Origin: Emcibacter sp.
Lineage (GTDB): Bacteria; Pseudomonadota; Alphaproteobacteria; Sphingomonadales; Emcibacteraceae
DNA length: 64,000 nucleotides
Reading direction: 5' to 3'
Assembly: GCA_021741205.1 (NCBI GenBank)
Contig: JAIOYI010000003.1
Location: 1-64,000 of the forward strand
In this document: in pieces, positions 36,627-45,896 of the stretch
How the letters are laid out: the number at the start of each line of letters is the position of its first letter
Numbering within the stretch: position 1 is the first letter of the stretch
Program-made: the position numbers and the translations under genes
The notes under the pieces: model-generated
What the model was told of the DNA's origin: nothing
What the model saw: the letters and a program-made list of their open reading frames with translations, nothing else
The model's database searches: none

Positions 36627-36664
36627 TAGATGTAGGTAATGTTTGTTGATATTCAAGAGGGAAA
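36627..36664 (-). promoter_or_regulatory. RpoH (heat-shock sigma-32)-like promoter
   Basis: Read leftward, TTTCCCTCTTGAA (36664-36652) fits the extended -35 consensus TNTCNCNCTTGAA at every fixed base. After a 16-base spacer comes CTACATCTA (36635-36627), 7 of 9 against CCCCATNTA with CATNTA intact. It lies about 40 bases after the lolA stop and points into the predicted small RNA. Confidence 0.65.
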
Positions 36665-36702
36665 TAACACCGCCAAAATAATTTTCCAGAAAGGATGTTA
36701 TA

Positions 36703-37383
36703 TTAACGCGCTCTTGGGCCCTTTTTACTGGGTCTTGGGTCTCTATAAGTGAAATATTTATTATCAATTTCAACATTATATTCTGGATTGACCAGTGCAA
36801 CACGGGTGGTATAGCCCTGCGCATCAACGCTTTCCCATGCCCGAAGCTCCATAGTGCTTTCCTCAAATATCAGGATAATATAACCATATTCCTGCCGTTT
36901 GGGATCAATAACAGGAACCTTCACAAGTCCCGCAAAATAGATGATGTCGGGAATCTCTATAGCAGAATCAAATTTAATCTCATCGTCAACCAAAATACCA
37001 AGTGGTGTTTTCTTGATGGGCCAACGATTAACCTGTTTCACCTCATAATCAACAAAGGTCAGCAGGCTACCGTTGCTCACCACCAAAAAAGGTGCATCAT
37101 CCCCAAAATCAAACCGAAGTTTTCCTGGTCTTTCGAGATACAACTTGCCACCCGCCACGGAACCATCGGGGGCACGCTGAATAAAGTCCGATGTCATGGA
37201 ATGGATGGCATTTAAGCTATGCTCTATCTTGCGTAATGTGGCCTCGTCCCGTGCCTTTTTATTTATTTCAACAACCCCCTCTTCTATGGGTTTAATGGCA
37301 GGATCCGCCACAATAGCCTCATCCGCCACAGCGGATGACAAGGTCAATAAAAGTATAAAAAAACTGGTTATAAATTGCTTCAT
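36703..37383 (-). CDS. lolA: outer-membrane lipoprotein carrier protein, LolA family
   Basis: LolA carries lipoproteins across the periplasm to the outer membrane. The protein has 226 residues with a signal peptide (QFITSFFILLLTLSSAVADEA) and the LolA barrel: HSMTSDFIQRAPDGSVAGGKLYLERPGKLRFDF, then the DGSLLTFVDYEVKQV-like turn (here NGSLLTFVDYEVKQV). A longer in-frame start upstream would spoil the signal peptide. The gene order ftsK-lolA-xthA is typical of Alphaproteobacteria. Confidence 0.9.
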   Translation of the reverse strand: MKQFITSFFILLLTLSSAVADEAIVADPAIKPIEEGVVEINKKARDEATLRKIEHSLNAIHSMTSDFIQRAPDGSVAGGKLYLERPGKLRFDFGDDAPFLVVSNGSLLTFVDYEVKQVNRWPIKKTPLGILVDDEIKFDSAIEIPDIIYFAGLVKVPVIDPKRQEYGYIILIFEESTMELRAWESVDAQGYTTRVALVNPEYNVEIDNKYFTYRDPRPSKKGPRAR

Positions 37384-37470
37384 TTTATTTTCTTTATGAT
37401 TGGTGCTGCAATGATGAAGCCTAATTGCCAATTAGGGCATAAGTTTGACGGGATGAAAAAGCGCACATCC

Positions 37471-39897
37471 CTAATAATCATAATCACCACTATGATCACC
37501 GATCAAAACCTCTCTTTTGCCCACATGATTGGCCTGACTGACAACGCCTTCTTTTTCCATGCGTTCCATAATATTGGCGGCTCTGTTATAGCCGATGGAT
37601 AATTGCCTTTGGATATAGCTGGTGGAGGCTTTCTTATCCCGTGCCACGATCATAACCGCCTGATCATAAAGATCATCCCCAGATGATTTTGACCCGCCAA
37701 GAGACATTTGAGAATTTTGTAAGAAGCTACTGTCAAAGCCATCTTCTGGCTCTTCTGTAATATTTTCAAGATAGTCAGGCTTACCTTGTTTCTTTAATTC
37801 CTTAACCACGCGCTCTACTTCACTATCGCTGACAAAGGGGCCATGCACCCGCCTAATACGACCACCTCCCGCCATATAAAGCATATCCCCCATACCAAGC
37901 AATTGCTCGGCGCCCTGTTCACCAAGGATGGTACGGCTGTCAATTTTTGATGTCACCTGAAAACTGACCCTTGTGGGAAAGTTGGCTTTAATCGTACCCG
38001 TAATCACATCAACAGATGGTCTTTGGGTTGCCATAATAAGATGGATACCCGCCGCACGAGCCATTTGCGCCAATCGTTGGATAAGCGCCTCAATATCTTT
38101 GCCCGCTACAAGCATAAGATCAGCCATTTCATCCACAATCACAACAATCATCGGCAATGGGGTAAGATCAATTTCTTCTTCCTCGTAAATAGGATTTCCC
38201 GTTTCATGGTCAAATCCCACCTGAACCTTGTGGACGATCACCTCGCCCTTGGCATGGGCTTCTTTCAATCGCTTGTTATAGGCCTCTATGTTTCTCACCT
38301 GTAATTTGGATAAAGCCTTATAACGTTGCTCCATTTCACGCACCGCCCATTTCAAGGCGATCACAGCCCGTTGCGGGTCGGTTACCACAGGGGTAAGCAG
38401 ATGGGGAATATCATCATAAACCGACAATTCCAACATCTTTGGATCAATCATAATCATCCGACATTCCGCAGGCGTTAGCTTATAAAGCAACGACAAAATC
38501 ATCACATTAATGGCAACCGATTTCCCAGAACCCGTCGTCCCCGCCACAAGCAAGTGGGGCATGCTGGTTAAATCCACCACAACGGGTGCGCCGCCAATAT
38601 CTTTACCGAGACAGATGGGAAGCTTCAACTTGCTTTCCTCATAAGCGCTTGAGGCGAACTGTTCCCGCAGTGCCACAATTTCACGGATACGATTTGGCAA
38701 TTCAATGCCGATGGCATTTTTCCCCGGCACCACCGCCACACGGGCACTGTCGGCGCACATGGATCTTGCAATATCATCGGCCAGATTAATCACCCTTGTG
38801 GATTTGGTTCCAGGTGCTGGTTCAAGTTCATATAATGTGACAACGGGACCTGGACGTACCTTAACAATTTCACCCTTCACCCCAAAATCATCAAGCACAG
38901 ATTCAAGCATTCTTGCATTTTGTTCCAAGGCATCTTTGCTCAATCGGTCTTCTTTAGATAAGGGTTTTGCGGTACTGAGCAAGCTCAAAGGCGGCAAAAT
39001 AAACTCACCATCTCGGCCAAGATTAAACATGGGTTGGCGTTCTTTATCCTCCCGACCATGTTTTGGGGGAGCGGGTGGCTTGCTGTCAATGATCGGAATT
39101 GACTTCTGAAGCGTGGGCATATCTTCTTTTTGCATTTTGGGTTCTGTGCGTTTACTATTATTATTTTGGCGCACATCAATCGCCGCACTATCTTCTGAAT
39201 TTCCCTGAAATTTTCCTTTTATATAGGAATAGGCTACAATAGCGCCGCGCACCACCTTTAGACAGCACCAAATAATAGCTTTAGCCATGGCGCGCCATTC
39301 CGCACGGTCCAGACCCAAAAATGCTGGTATAGTCATCAAAAACAGGCCAAGCACGATCCCGCCGTATAAATATGGATAAAAACCAACCCCCGTATTAGAC
39401 AGAATTTGGACAAGGAGATCAAAGGCCTTATCGCCGATAAGACCGCCCATCTTGATATTTTGCACCCCAAATTTTTCCGTCCAGAATTCCGCAAGGGGAA
39501 GAAAGGCTGAAAAAAGTGATGCCAAAAGGATCGCTATAACCCAAATGATAAGATTTTGCCACAATCTGGGAAGCCCTTTAAGGCTTGCGATACGCCATCC
39601 CCATGTCATAAAAGGAAATGCCAAAACCACAGCCCCAAGCCCTAATGACTGGATCAGAAAATCAGAAACATTAGCCCCAATAAGCCCCAACCAATTTCTG
39701 ACGTCCTCTTGTCCTGCAACCCGCCAGCTTGGATCATTACTGTGATAGCCAGCCATTGCCACAAAGGCCAAGAGACCTAAAATCATCAGAACCATACCCC
39801 AAAATCGCATACTGCCATTTATCATAAACAGATAAACCGCCTCAGGAAGAAGGGTGCGTTTCTTTTGTTTCGTTATTTCTTTACGTCTGCTTGCCAA
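37471..39897 (-). CDS. ftsK: DNA translocase FtsK
   Basis: This is an 808-residue septal DNA pump that clears and resolves chromosome dimers at division. Four to five N-terminal membrane helices (from FWGMVLMILGLLAFVAMAGY) are followed by a short charged linker (about 240-290). The motor domain has Walker A VAGTTGSGKSVAINVMI and Walker B MIVVIVDEMADLM. A C-terminal gamma winged helix (LYDQAVMIVARDKKASTSYIQRQL) reads KOPS-type sequences. It is complete and of family length. Confidence 0.97.
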   Translation of the reverse strand: MASRRKEITKQKKRTLLPEAVYLFMINGSMRFWGMVLMILGLLAFVAMAGYHSNDPSWRVAGQEDVRNWLGLIGANVSDFLIQSLGLGAVVLAFPFMTWGWRIASLKGLPRLWQNLIIWVIAILLASLFSAFLPLAEFWTEKFGVQNIKMGGLIGDKAFDLLVQILSNTGVGFYPYLYGGIVLGLFLMTIPAFLGLDRAEWRAMAKAIIWCCLKVVRGAIVAYSYIKGKFQGNSEDSAAIDVRQNNNSKRTEPKMQKEDMPTLQKSIPIIDSKPPAPPKHGREDKERQPMFNLGRDGEFILPPLSLLSTAKPLSKEDRLSKDALEQNARMLESVLDDFGVKGEIVKVRPGPVVTLYELEPAPGTKSTRVINLADDIARSMCADSARVAVVPGKNAIGIELPNRIREIVALREQFASSAYEESKLKLPICLGKDIGGAPVVVDLTSMPHLLVAGTTGSGKSVAINVMILSLLYKLTPAECRMIMIDPKMLELSVYDDIPHLLTPVVTDPQRAVIALKWAVREMEQRYKALSKLQVRNIEAYNKRLKEAHAKGEVIVHKVQVGFDHETGNPIYEEEEIDLTPLPMIVVIVDEMADLMLVAGKDIEALIQRLAQMARAAGIHLIMATQRPSVDVITGTIKANFPTRVSFQVTSKIDSRTILGEQGAEQLLGMGDMLYMAGGGRIRRVHGPFVSDSEVERVVKELKKQGKPDYLENITEEPEDGFDSSFLQNSQMSLGGSKSSGDDLYDQAVMIVARDKKASTSYIQRQLSIGYNRAANIMERMEKEGVVSQANHVGKREVLIGDHSGDYDY

Positions 39898-39925
39898 TAT
39901 GTTTTTCCTGTATTTTGACTAAACG

Positions 39926-39944
39926 GTTGGGCATAATGCCCAAC
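39926..39944. terminator. palindromic hairpin between the aminotransferase gene and ftsK
   Basis: The near-perfect palindrome GTTGGGCAT-A-ATGCCCAAC lies 28 bases from the ftsK start. There is no T tract in either direction, so it may be an RNA-processing or weak termination element rather than a classic terminator. Confidence 0.35.
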
Positions 39945-39976
39945 AATAATATCATAATATTACTATAGCATTACTT

Positions 39977-41185
39977 TTACAGTGAATTTGATATCTTCTC
40001 AAGTGCCGCTTCAAGAAGTCTTTCGTCATGCACAAGAACAAGCCGAATATAGGGCGCACCACTATTGCTGCCGTCCTGATTAGGGCGGGCAAGATAAGCC
40101 CCTGGCAACACCCTTATTCCAGCCTCCTGCCATAATTTTTTACAGGCCATTTCGCCGTTCCCCACATTAAGCCATAAACAAAATCCACCTGCGGGCCGGC
40201 TAAATTCAAATCGCCCGCCGAGATAATGTTCGGCAAGGTCAAATTTCTTATGATATAATGCCCTGTTTTCAATCACATGACTTTCATCATTCCATACCGC
40301 AGCCGAGGCTGACTGCACGGGTAAAGGCATCGGCGCACCACCATAAGCCCGCATTTTTATAACCTCAGCCACTATAGCGGGGTCGCCCGCCATAAAGCCA
40401 GACCTCAGACCCGCAAGATTAGATCTCTTTGACAATGAATTAAATATCACCACATTGGCAAAAGGATTTTGACCATCTCCCTTGCCCTCCTTGACCAAAT
40501 CATAACAAGCATCCAACATACCAACAGGCGGGGTTTTATCATAGATTTCCGAATAACATTCATCGCCAACAAGAACAAAATTATATTGTCTTGCAAGCAG
40601 GATCATCTGTTTTAAATATTCCCGTGGGGCAAGATTCCCTTCTGGATTTGACGGATTACAAATAAAGGCAAGAGCGGTTCTTTTTAACGTATGATCTGGC
40701 AATGCGCCGTAATCTGGCATACCCCCCAAGGCGGAATTGCCAGTCACATAGCATGTCTCAGCCCCCGCACTGATTGCCGCACCCGCATAGGGCTGATAAA
40801 AAGGATTGGGGCTTAGTACAAGGGGAATTTTTCCTCCTTGCTGACGATCAATGACCGCCATACCAATGGAAAACAAACCTTCTCGGCTGCCAGACAGGGG
40901 AACAACATGCCTCTGATCCACCATGGCGGCATCAAGATTATGGCGACGTGCAATCCATTTTGAAACAGATTCTATCCAAGCGTCCGTCCCTTGAACGGGC
41001 GGATATTTATTGTAAAGCGCCCGATCCCGATGTAAAATATCTGTGACAAATTTAGGCACCTTATGCTGTGGTTCACCCACCGACAAATTAAGCGCAGCAC
41101 CCGTATTATGCGGTGTAATTCCTTCGAGCAAAGCCCGCATGCGAGCAAAGGGATAGGGCGGTAAATTATGAAATCTGGTCAACAT
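39977..41185 (-). CDS. PLP-dependent aminotransferase, DapC-like
   Basis: This is a fold-type I aminotransferase of 402 residues. The PLP lysine is in SLSKRSNLAGLRSGF, the Asn of the cofactor site in CNPSNPEG, and the substrate Arg near GGRFEFSRPAGGFCLW. The opening YPFARMRALLEGITP matches the succinyldiaminopimelate aminotransferase (DapC) subgroup of lysine/peptidoglycan synthesis; aspartate aminotransferase-type activity is the alternative. The start codon is taken as the second of two adjacent options (GTG, ATG) because a GGA site is 9 bases before the ATG. Confidence 0.82.
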   Translation of the reverse strand: MLTRFHNLPPYPFARMRALLEGITPHNTGAALNLSVGEPQHKVPKFVTDILHRDRALYNKYPPVQGTDAWIESVSKWIARRHNLDAAMVDQRHVVPLSGSREGLFSIGMAVIDRQQGGKIPLVLSPNPFYQPYAGAAISAGAETCYVTGNSALGGMPDYGALPDHTLKRTALAFICNPSNPEGNLAPREYLKQMILLARQYNFVLVGDECYSEIYDKTPPVGMLDACYDLVKEGKGDGQNPFANVVIFNSLSKRSNLAGLRSGFMAGDPAIVAEVIKMRAYGGAPMPLPVQSASAAVWNDESHVIENRALYHKKFDLAEHYLGGRFEFSRPAGGFCLWLNVGNGEMACKKLWQEAGIRVLPGAYLARPNQDGSNSGAPYIRLVLVHDERLLEAALEKISNSL

Positions 41186-41273
41186 CACAAATTTTCCATT
41201 CCTGAAATGGTGATTTTAGCCCATATGACCCAAAAGAACGGCTTTTGTAAAGGGGAAGCTGATGAGCAAAGAA

Positions 41274-42497
41274 TTATTGACGGCCGTAATCATCTTCTGG
41301 ATAGGCAGATATTTTATGGATTGCAAGATCCGCACCCAAAAACTCATCTTCTGCATTGAGGCGAATACCAACAATTTTCTTTAAAACACCATACACCACA
41401 AAACCGAACACGCCCCCAATAGATGCGCCAAAAACAGATCCCACCACTTGAGAAAGAAAGGATACACCGCCTATACCCCACAGGCTTTCAAGGCCAAAAA
41501 TGCCCGCCGCAATACCGCCCCACAAACCACACAACCCATGCAACGGCCAAACCCCAAGAACATCATCAATGCGAAGTCTATTTTGAACAAACAGAAAGGC
41601 TTTGACAAAAATTGCGCCCGCTATGATACCTGTCACCATAGCACCGATGGGATGCATGATATCTGATCCGGCACAGACCGCCACAAGACCCGCCAGGGCA
41701 CCGTTATGAACAAAGCCCGGATCATTGCGCCCAACCACAGAGGCCGATAACAATCCGCCCACCATGGCAAGCAAACTGTTCACCGCCACAAGACCGCTCG
41801 CACTTGAGACCGCCTGGGCACTCATGACGTTAAACCCGAACCAGCCAATACATAATATCCAAGAGCCCAGCGCAAGAAAGGGAATATTAGACGGCGGAAT
41901 ACCAACCACCGCCCCATTAGGACGGTAATGACCTTTTCTGGCACCAAGCATAACAACAGCCCCAAGCGCAAGCCAGCCCCCCATAGCATGGACCACAATA
42001 GAACCTGCAAAATCATGAAAGGGCGCCCCGAATATATCGGTCATCATATCCTGAAAGCCAAGACGACTTCCCCAAACCATACCTTCAAAAGAGGGATAGA
42101 TAAGACCAACAAAAATAGCCGAAGCGATAAGTTGAGGATTAAATTTTGCCCGCTCAGCAATACCACCCGAAATAATGGCGGGAACAGCCGCAGCAAAGGT
42201 CAACAGAAAAAAGAATTTAACCAACGTAAAACCATTGGCCTCAAAGCCCAGACCTGCACCGCTAATGTCCTTGGCACTAGACAAAAAGCTCACCCCATAA
42301 GCCACCGTATAGCCGATAAAGAAATAAACCATAGTGGATACTGCAAAATCCGTGATGATTTTAACCAAGGCATTAACCTGATTTTTCTTGCGTACCGTAC
42401 CCACTTCCAAAAAGGCAAAGCCCGCATGCATGGCAAAAACCAATATGGCTCCAATCAATACAAAAAAAACATCTGATCCGCTCTGCAGGGTGTTCAT
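41274..42497 (-). CDS. ammonium transporter (second Amt copy)
   Basis: This is a 407-residue Amt/Rh-family channel with about 11 membrane helices and no signal peptide. Family signatures are AMHAGFAFLEVGTVRKKN, DFAGSIVVHAMGGWLALGAVV (pore His) and HNGALAGLVAVCAGSD; GLCGLWGGIAAGIF covers the second pore region. It diverges from the neighbouring amtB, which carries a signal peptide. AGGA lies 7 bases before the ATG. A sigma-54-like site upstream suggests its own nitrogen-controlled promoter. Confidence 0.92.
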   Translation of the reverse strand: MNTLQSGSDVFFVLIGAILVFAMHAGFAFLEVGTVRKKNQVNALVKIITDFAVSTMVYFFIGYTVAYGVSFLSSAKDISGAGLGFEANGFTLVKFFFLLTFAAAVPAIISGGIAERAKFNPQLIASAIFVGLIYPSFEGMVWGSRLGFQDMMTDIFGAPFHDFAGSIVVHAMGGWLALGAVVMLGARKGHYRPNGAVVGIPPSNIPFLALGSWILCIGWFGFNVMSAQAVSSASGLVAVNSLLAMVGGLLSASVVGRNDPGFVHNGALAGLVAVCAGSDIMHPIGAMVTGIIAGAIFVKAFLFVQNRLRIDDVLGVWPLHGLCGLWGGIAAGIFGLESLWGIGGVSFLSQVVGSVFGASIGGVFGFVVYGVLKKIVGIRLNAEDEFLGADLAIHKISAYPEDDYGRQ

Positions 42498-42544
42498 CAC
42501 TTTTTCCTAAAACATTTATTGAGGTTAAACATCTCCCCTTACCA

Positions 42545-42560
42545 ATCAAGAAACATGCCA
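42545..42560 (-). promoter_or_regulatory. sigma-54-like promoter before the second amt gene
   Basis: Leftward TGGCATGTTTCTTGAT keeps TGGCA at -24 and TTG at -12 but not the GC. It lies 45 bases before the start, the same geometry as the similar site before glnK. The match alone is weak; the pair makes it notable. Confidence 0.4.
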
Positions 42561-42675
42561 ATATAAAAATTGACCAAAAATAATGATTTTCGAACAATGC
42601 AAAAGGGGGGAATGCCTAATATTTAGACATTTAGCTTTTATTGTGCAGGCAGTAGTATAATTTTTAAGCATTTTT

Positions 42676-42702
42676 CCCTCGCCCATTCTTAACAGGCGAG
42701 GG
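42676..42702 (-). terminator. hairpin after amtB
   Basis: An 8-bp GC-rich perfect stem (CCCTCGCC/GGCGAGGG) lies 17 bases beyond the amtB stop. A run of A, not T, follows it leftward, so it is a stabilising or weakly terminating hairpin. Confidence 0.5.
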
Positions 42703-42718
42703 ATATCAGATTTATAGT

Positions 42719-44041
42719 TTATAACTTTTGAGAACCATATCCAAATTCTGGATAGGCTTCCATGCCAAGTTCGGACAAATCACCACCTTTGGCTTCTTCT
42801 TCTTCGCTAACCCGAATACCAACCGTATATTTCAAGGCAAGCCAAATGATTACACTGAGAGCCGATACAAAGGCTCCAATGGCTAATATACCAGTAAGCT
42901 GTGTCATAAAGGAGGTACCCTCATTGGTCAGTGGTACCGCAAGTGTTCCCCAAATTCCGCAACATAAATGCACAGGAATAGCGCCAACCACATCATCAAT
43001 TTGGAATTTATCTAGAAGCGGCACCACAAAGACCACCAAAGCACCCCCCGCAGCCCCAATCAGGATCGCCTGACCAATGGTCGGAGTTAAGGGTTCCGCC
43101 GTAATAGAGACAAGACCCGCCAAGGCACCGTTTAAGACCATGGTAAGATCAACTTTTTTATAAAGGAATTTTGTCAACAACAAGACCATCACCACACCAC
43201 CCGCGGCCGCCATATTGGTATTGGCAAAAATCTGGGACACTGCAACCGCATCAATCGCACTGCCGAGCGCAAGTTGTGAGGCACCGTTAAAACCAAACCA
43301 GCCAAGCCATAATATAAATGTGCCGAGTGTGGCAAGGGTTAAGGATGAACCAGGGATGGGACGCACTTGACCTGTTGGGCTATATTTGCCTTTACGGGCA
43401 CCCAAAATGATCGCTCCCATAAGAGCCGCCCAGCCGCCAACGGAATGAACAATGGTTGATCCAGCAAAATCTGAAAAACCAAGTTCCTTGAGCCAGCCAC
43501 CGCCCCACGTCCATGATCCCTGTATGGGATAAATAAATCCAGTAAGCACAATCACAAAAGCAAAGAAGGGAAACAACTTTATGCGTTCCGCCACTGTACC
43601 AGAAACGATAGAAGCGGCTGTTGCCACAAAAACCATTTGAAAAAACCAATCTGATGCGGATGAATAACCTGTTTCCATGTTAATCACTTCATTGGCGGCC
43701 GTTTCACTGGCACTCCATAAAGAAAAAGAACCCATAAAACCGCCATCAACACCCGAATACATCAAATTATAGCCAACGATAAAATATAAAATGCCTGCAA
43801 AAGCATATATACCGATATTTTTAAGGCACATGGTTGCAACATTCTTGGTACGAACAAGACCCGCTTCCAACATACAAAAACCTGCAGCCATCCACATCAC
43901 CAGAAAGCCACCCACCAAAAACAGAAAACTGTTCAAAATAAAGGCCACTTCCTGATCCACAGCCGCCTGAGCGGGAATGGACAACCCCATACATAAAATT
44001 GCAGCCATAAGGCCCGTTGTTAAAAATTTATTTTTCATCAT
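42719..44041 (-). CDS. amtB: ammonium transporter AmtB
   Basis: This is a roughly 440-residue Amt channel with a cleavable signal peptide (TTGLMAAILCMGLSIPAQA) and 11 helices. Signatures are WMAAGFCMLEAGLVRTKNV, DFAGSTIVHSVGGWAALMGA with a pore His, and NGALAGLVSITAEP. AGGAG sits before a double ATG just after the glnK stop, so glnK-amtB is one operon; GlnK normally blocks AmtB when nitrogen is plentiful. Confidence 0.95.
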   Translation of the reverse strand: MMKNKFLTTGLMAAILCMGLSIPAQAAVDQEVAFILNSFLFLVGGFLVMWMAAGFCMLEAGLVRTKNVATMCLKNIGIYAFAGILYFIVGYNLMYSGVDGGFMGSFSLWSASETAANEVINMETGYSSASDWFFQMVFVATAASIVSGTVAERIKLFPFFAFVIVLTGFIYPIQGSWTWGGGWLKELGFSDFAGSTIVHSVGGWAALMGAIILGARKGKYSPTGQVRPIPGSSLTLATLGTFILWLGWFGFNGASQLALGSAIDAVAVSQIFANTNMAAAGGVVMVLLLTKFLYKKVDLTMVLNGALAGLVSITAEPLTPTIGQAILIGAAGGALVVFVVPLLDKFQIDDVVGAIPVHLCCGIWGTLAVPLTNEGTSFMTQLTGILAIGAFVSALSVIIWLALKYTVGIRVSEEEEAKGGDLSELGMEAYPEFGYGSQKL

Positions 44042-44048
44042 ATTACTC

Positions 44049-44387
44049 CTAAAGGGCCTCATCACCCATTTCGCCTGTTCTTATTCTCATGGCTTGTTCC
44101 AGATTACATTCAAATATCTTGCCGTCGCCAAATTCACCCGTATAGGCGGACTGTCGCAAAGCTTCCCGAACCGCCTCCAAAATATCGTCAGAAATGGCGA
44201 GCTCGAGCCTTAACTTAGGCACAAAGGACACCTCATATTCCGCTCCACGATAAATTTCGGAATGGCCCTTTTGTCGTCCATATCCTTTGACCTCACTTAC
44301 CGTAAGACCATTCACACCAACCTCGTTTAAAGCCTCTCTCACCTCATCAAGTTTGAAAGGCTTAATAATTGCCGTAATCATTTTCAT
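44049..44387 (-). CDS. glnK: nitrogen regulatory protein P-II
   Basis: This is a 112-residue trimeric P-II signal protein that senses 2-oxoglutarate and ATP/ADP. The T-loop has Tyr51 in YRGAEY, the uridylylation site; GDGKIFECNLEQAMRIRTGE is the B/C-loop region. It is first in an operon with amtB, hence the GlnK assignment. A sigma-54-like site lies about 40 bases upstream. Confidence 0.95.
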   Translation of the reverse strand: MKMITAIIKPFKLDEVREALNEVGVNGLTVSEVKGYGRQKGHSEIYRGAEYEVSFVPKLRLELAISDDILEAVREALRQSAYTGEFGDGKIFECNLEQAMRIRTGEMGDEAL

Positions 44388-44427
44388 AAATTTTTCCTCA
44401 TATTTCCTCTACCAATGAACATTGAAT

Positions 44428-44443
44428 TACAAGAGTCATGCCA
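44428..44443 (-). promoter_or_regulatory. sigma-54-like promoter of glnK-amtB
   Basis: Leftward TGGCATGACTCTTGTA matches TGGCAN-N5-TTGCA except GT for GC at -12. A T precedes it, as in YTGGCA. It would start transcription about 30 bases before glnK. No clear NtrC palindrome was found upstream. Confidence 0.55.
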
Positions 44444-44642
44444 ATATTGAAAAAAACTTTATCCCATTGAAAAATAATCATATTTTTAAAATTTTATTTA
44501 AATGCCCCTTTCAGATCCCTCTTAAATATGTCTATATTTTAATCATTTATATTTAATGGCTAAAAATTAGGCATATTTTTTTAATTGCCGTCAGGCCTGA
44601 AGAGGCGTAAAAAAAGAACCTGAGAAAGACCTCAAAAGTGAT

Positions 44643-45893
44643 ATGACAGAAAAAGCTTTGAATATGACCCATGAACAAAATTATGACGTTGTGATTTCCG
44701 GCGGTGGCGTGGTGGGTATGACGCTTGCTTATGCCTTGGCAAAGCACAACATCACGGTGGCGATCATTGAATATACCGACATGGCACAAAATAGTGACAA
44801 GAATAAAGTTGCAGATTTTGACGGTCGGGCTTACGCCATATCCTATGCCCCCTATAACATGTTAAGAACACTCGGATTATGGGATAGGATAGAACAAAAT
44901 GCCCAGCCCATTAATGACATCCATATTACAGACGGTATGGCACCTGTTTTCCTCCATTTTGACAAGACGGAGCTTGGCGATGATCCACTGGGCTTTATTG
45001 TGGAGGTAAGACATCTGACCGTTGGATTATATGACGCCATTTCTGACCATAAAAATATTACGATCATTAGCCCAGACCATATTGTTGACCTGAAAAACAC
45101 CCCCAGCAAAAGCGAGATCACCTTAAACAGTGGCAAGACCATATCTTGTACGCTTCTCGTCTGTGCCGAGGGCAGGCGTTCTCCTTTGCGGGAAAGAATG
45201 GGTATTAAAATTCAAAGCATTGATTATAACCAAACCGCCATTGTAACAACCGTCAAGCATGCGCTTGATCACGATGGCACGGCCTATGAAAGATTTTATC
45301 CGAGCGGGCCCTTTGCTATGCTACCGCTCTTGCACAAACGATCATCCATTATATGGTGCGAGCCACCTGAACTTGCTGAAACCATTATGACCCTCTCAGA
45401 TGAGGCCTTTGATGCGGAACTGACCAAAAAATTTGGCACCTTTCTCGGGGATGTTCATCATTTGGGACAACGTTGGTCTTATCCTCTGACGTCTCAATTG
45501 GCGAATGATTATTTGGCAGATCGTTTCTGCCTAATCGGGGATGCGGCCCACGGCATTCACCCTATTGCGGGTCAAGGCTTTAATCTTGGGCTTCGGGACA
45601 TCGCCGCCCTCACCGAGGTTTTGGTGGATGCCAAGCGTTTGGGTGGTGATTTAGGGTCTGAATTCACCCTTGAGCGTTATGTGCGTTGGCGCCGAACCGA
45701 CAATAATCTCTTGGCGCTCGGCATGGACGGTCTGACCCGTCTATTTTCCAACGACATCACGCCTGTTCGCATAGCACGGCAAGTGGGGCTAGAGATTGTC
45801 GGGCAAATTCTTCCTTTGAAAAAATTTTTCATGCGTCATGCACGGGGGTCTGTAGGGAAACTTCCAAAGCTGCTTAAAGGTGAAAAAATTTAA
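44643..45893 (+). CDS. UbiH/COQ6-family FAD-dependent ubiquinone-biosynthesis hydroxylase
   Basis: This is a 416-residue flavin monooxygenase. The N-terminal FAD motif [20 protein letters not shown], the [13 protein letters not shown] region and the C-terminal [21 protein letters not shown] (second FAD motif with the UbiH-family HPIAGQGxN) identify the UbiH/UbiF/UbiL group that hydroxylates the ubiquinone ring. Which ring position cannot be told. It sits divergent from glnK and converges on the Trm112 gene with a 3-base gap. Confidence 0.9.
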   Translation: MTEKALNMTHEQNYDVVISGGGVVGMTLAYALAKHNITVAIIEYTDMAQNSDKNKVADFDGRAYAISYAPYNMLRTLGLWDRIEQNAQPINDIHITDGMAPVFLHFDKTELGDDPLGFIVEVRHLTVGLYDAISDHKNITIISPDHIVDLKNTPSKSEITLNSGKTISCTLLVCAEGRRSPLRERMGIKIQSIDYNQTAIVTTVKHALDHDGTAYERFYPSGPFAMLPLLHKRSSIIWCEPPELAETIMTLSDEAFDAELTKKFGTFLGDVHHLGQRWSYPLTSQLANDYLADRFCLIGDAAHGIHPIAGQGFNLGLRDIAALTEVLVDAKRLGGDLGSEFTLERYVRWRRTDNNLLALGMDGLTRLFSNDITPVRIARQVGLEIVGQILPLKKFFMRHARGSVGKLPKLLKGEKI

Positions 45894-45896
45894 TGG

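Noticed and set aside
36606-36866. an 86-codon minus-strand frame overlapping the lolA 3' end and the small-RNA promoter
   Set aside because: It overlaps lolA in another frame, has no ribosome-binding site and no recognisable sequence; it is a shadow.
42373-42597. a minus-strand frame spanning the amt start and its upstream region
   Set aside because: It overlaps the well-supported amt gene in another frame and crosses the promoter-like site.
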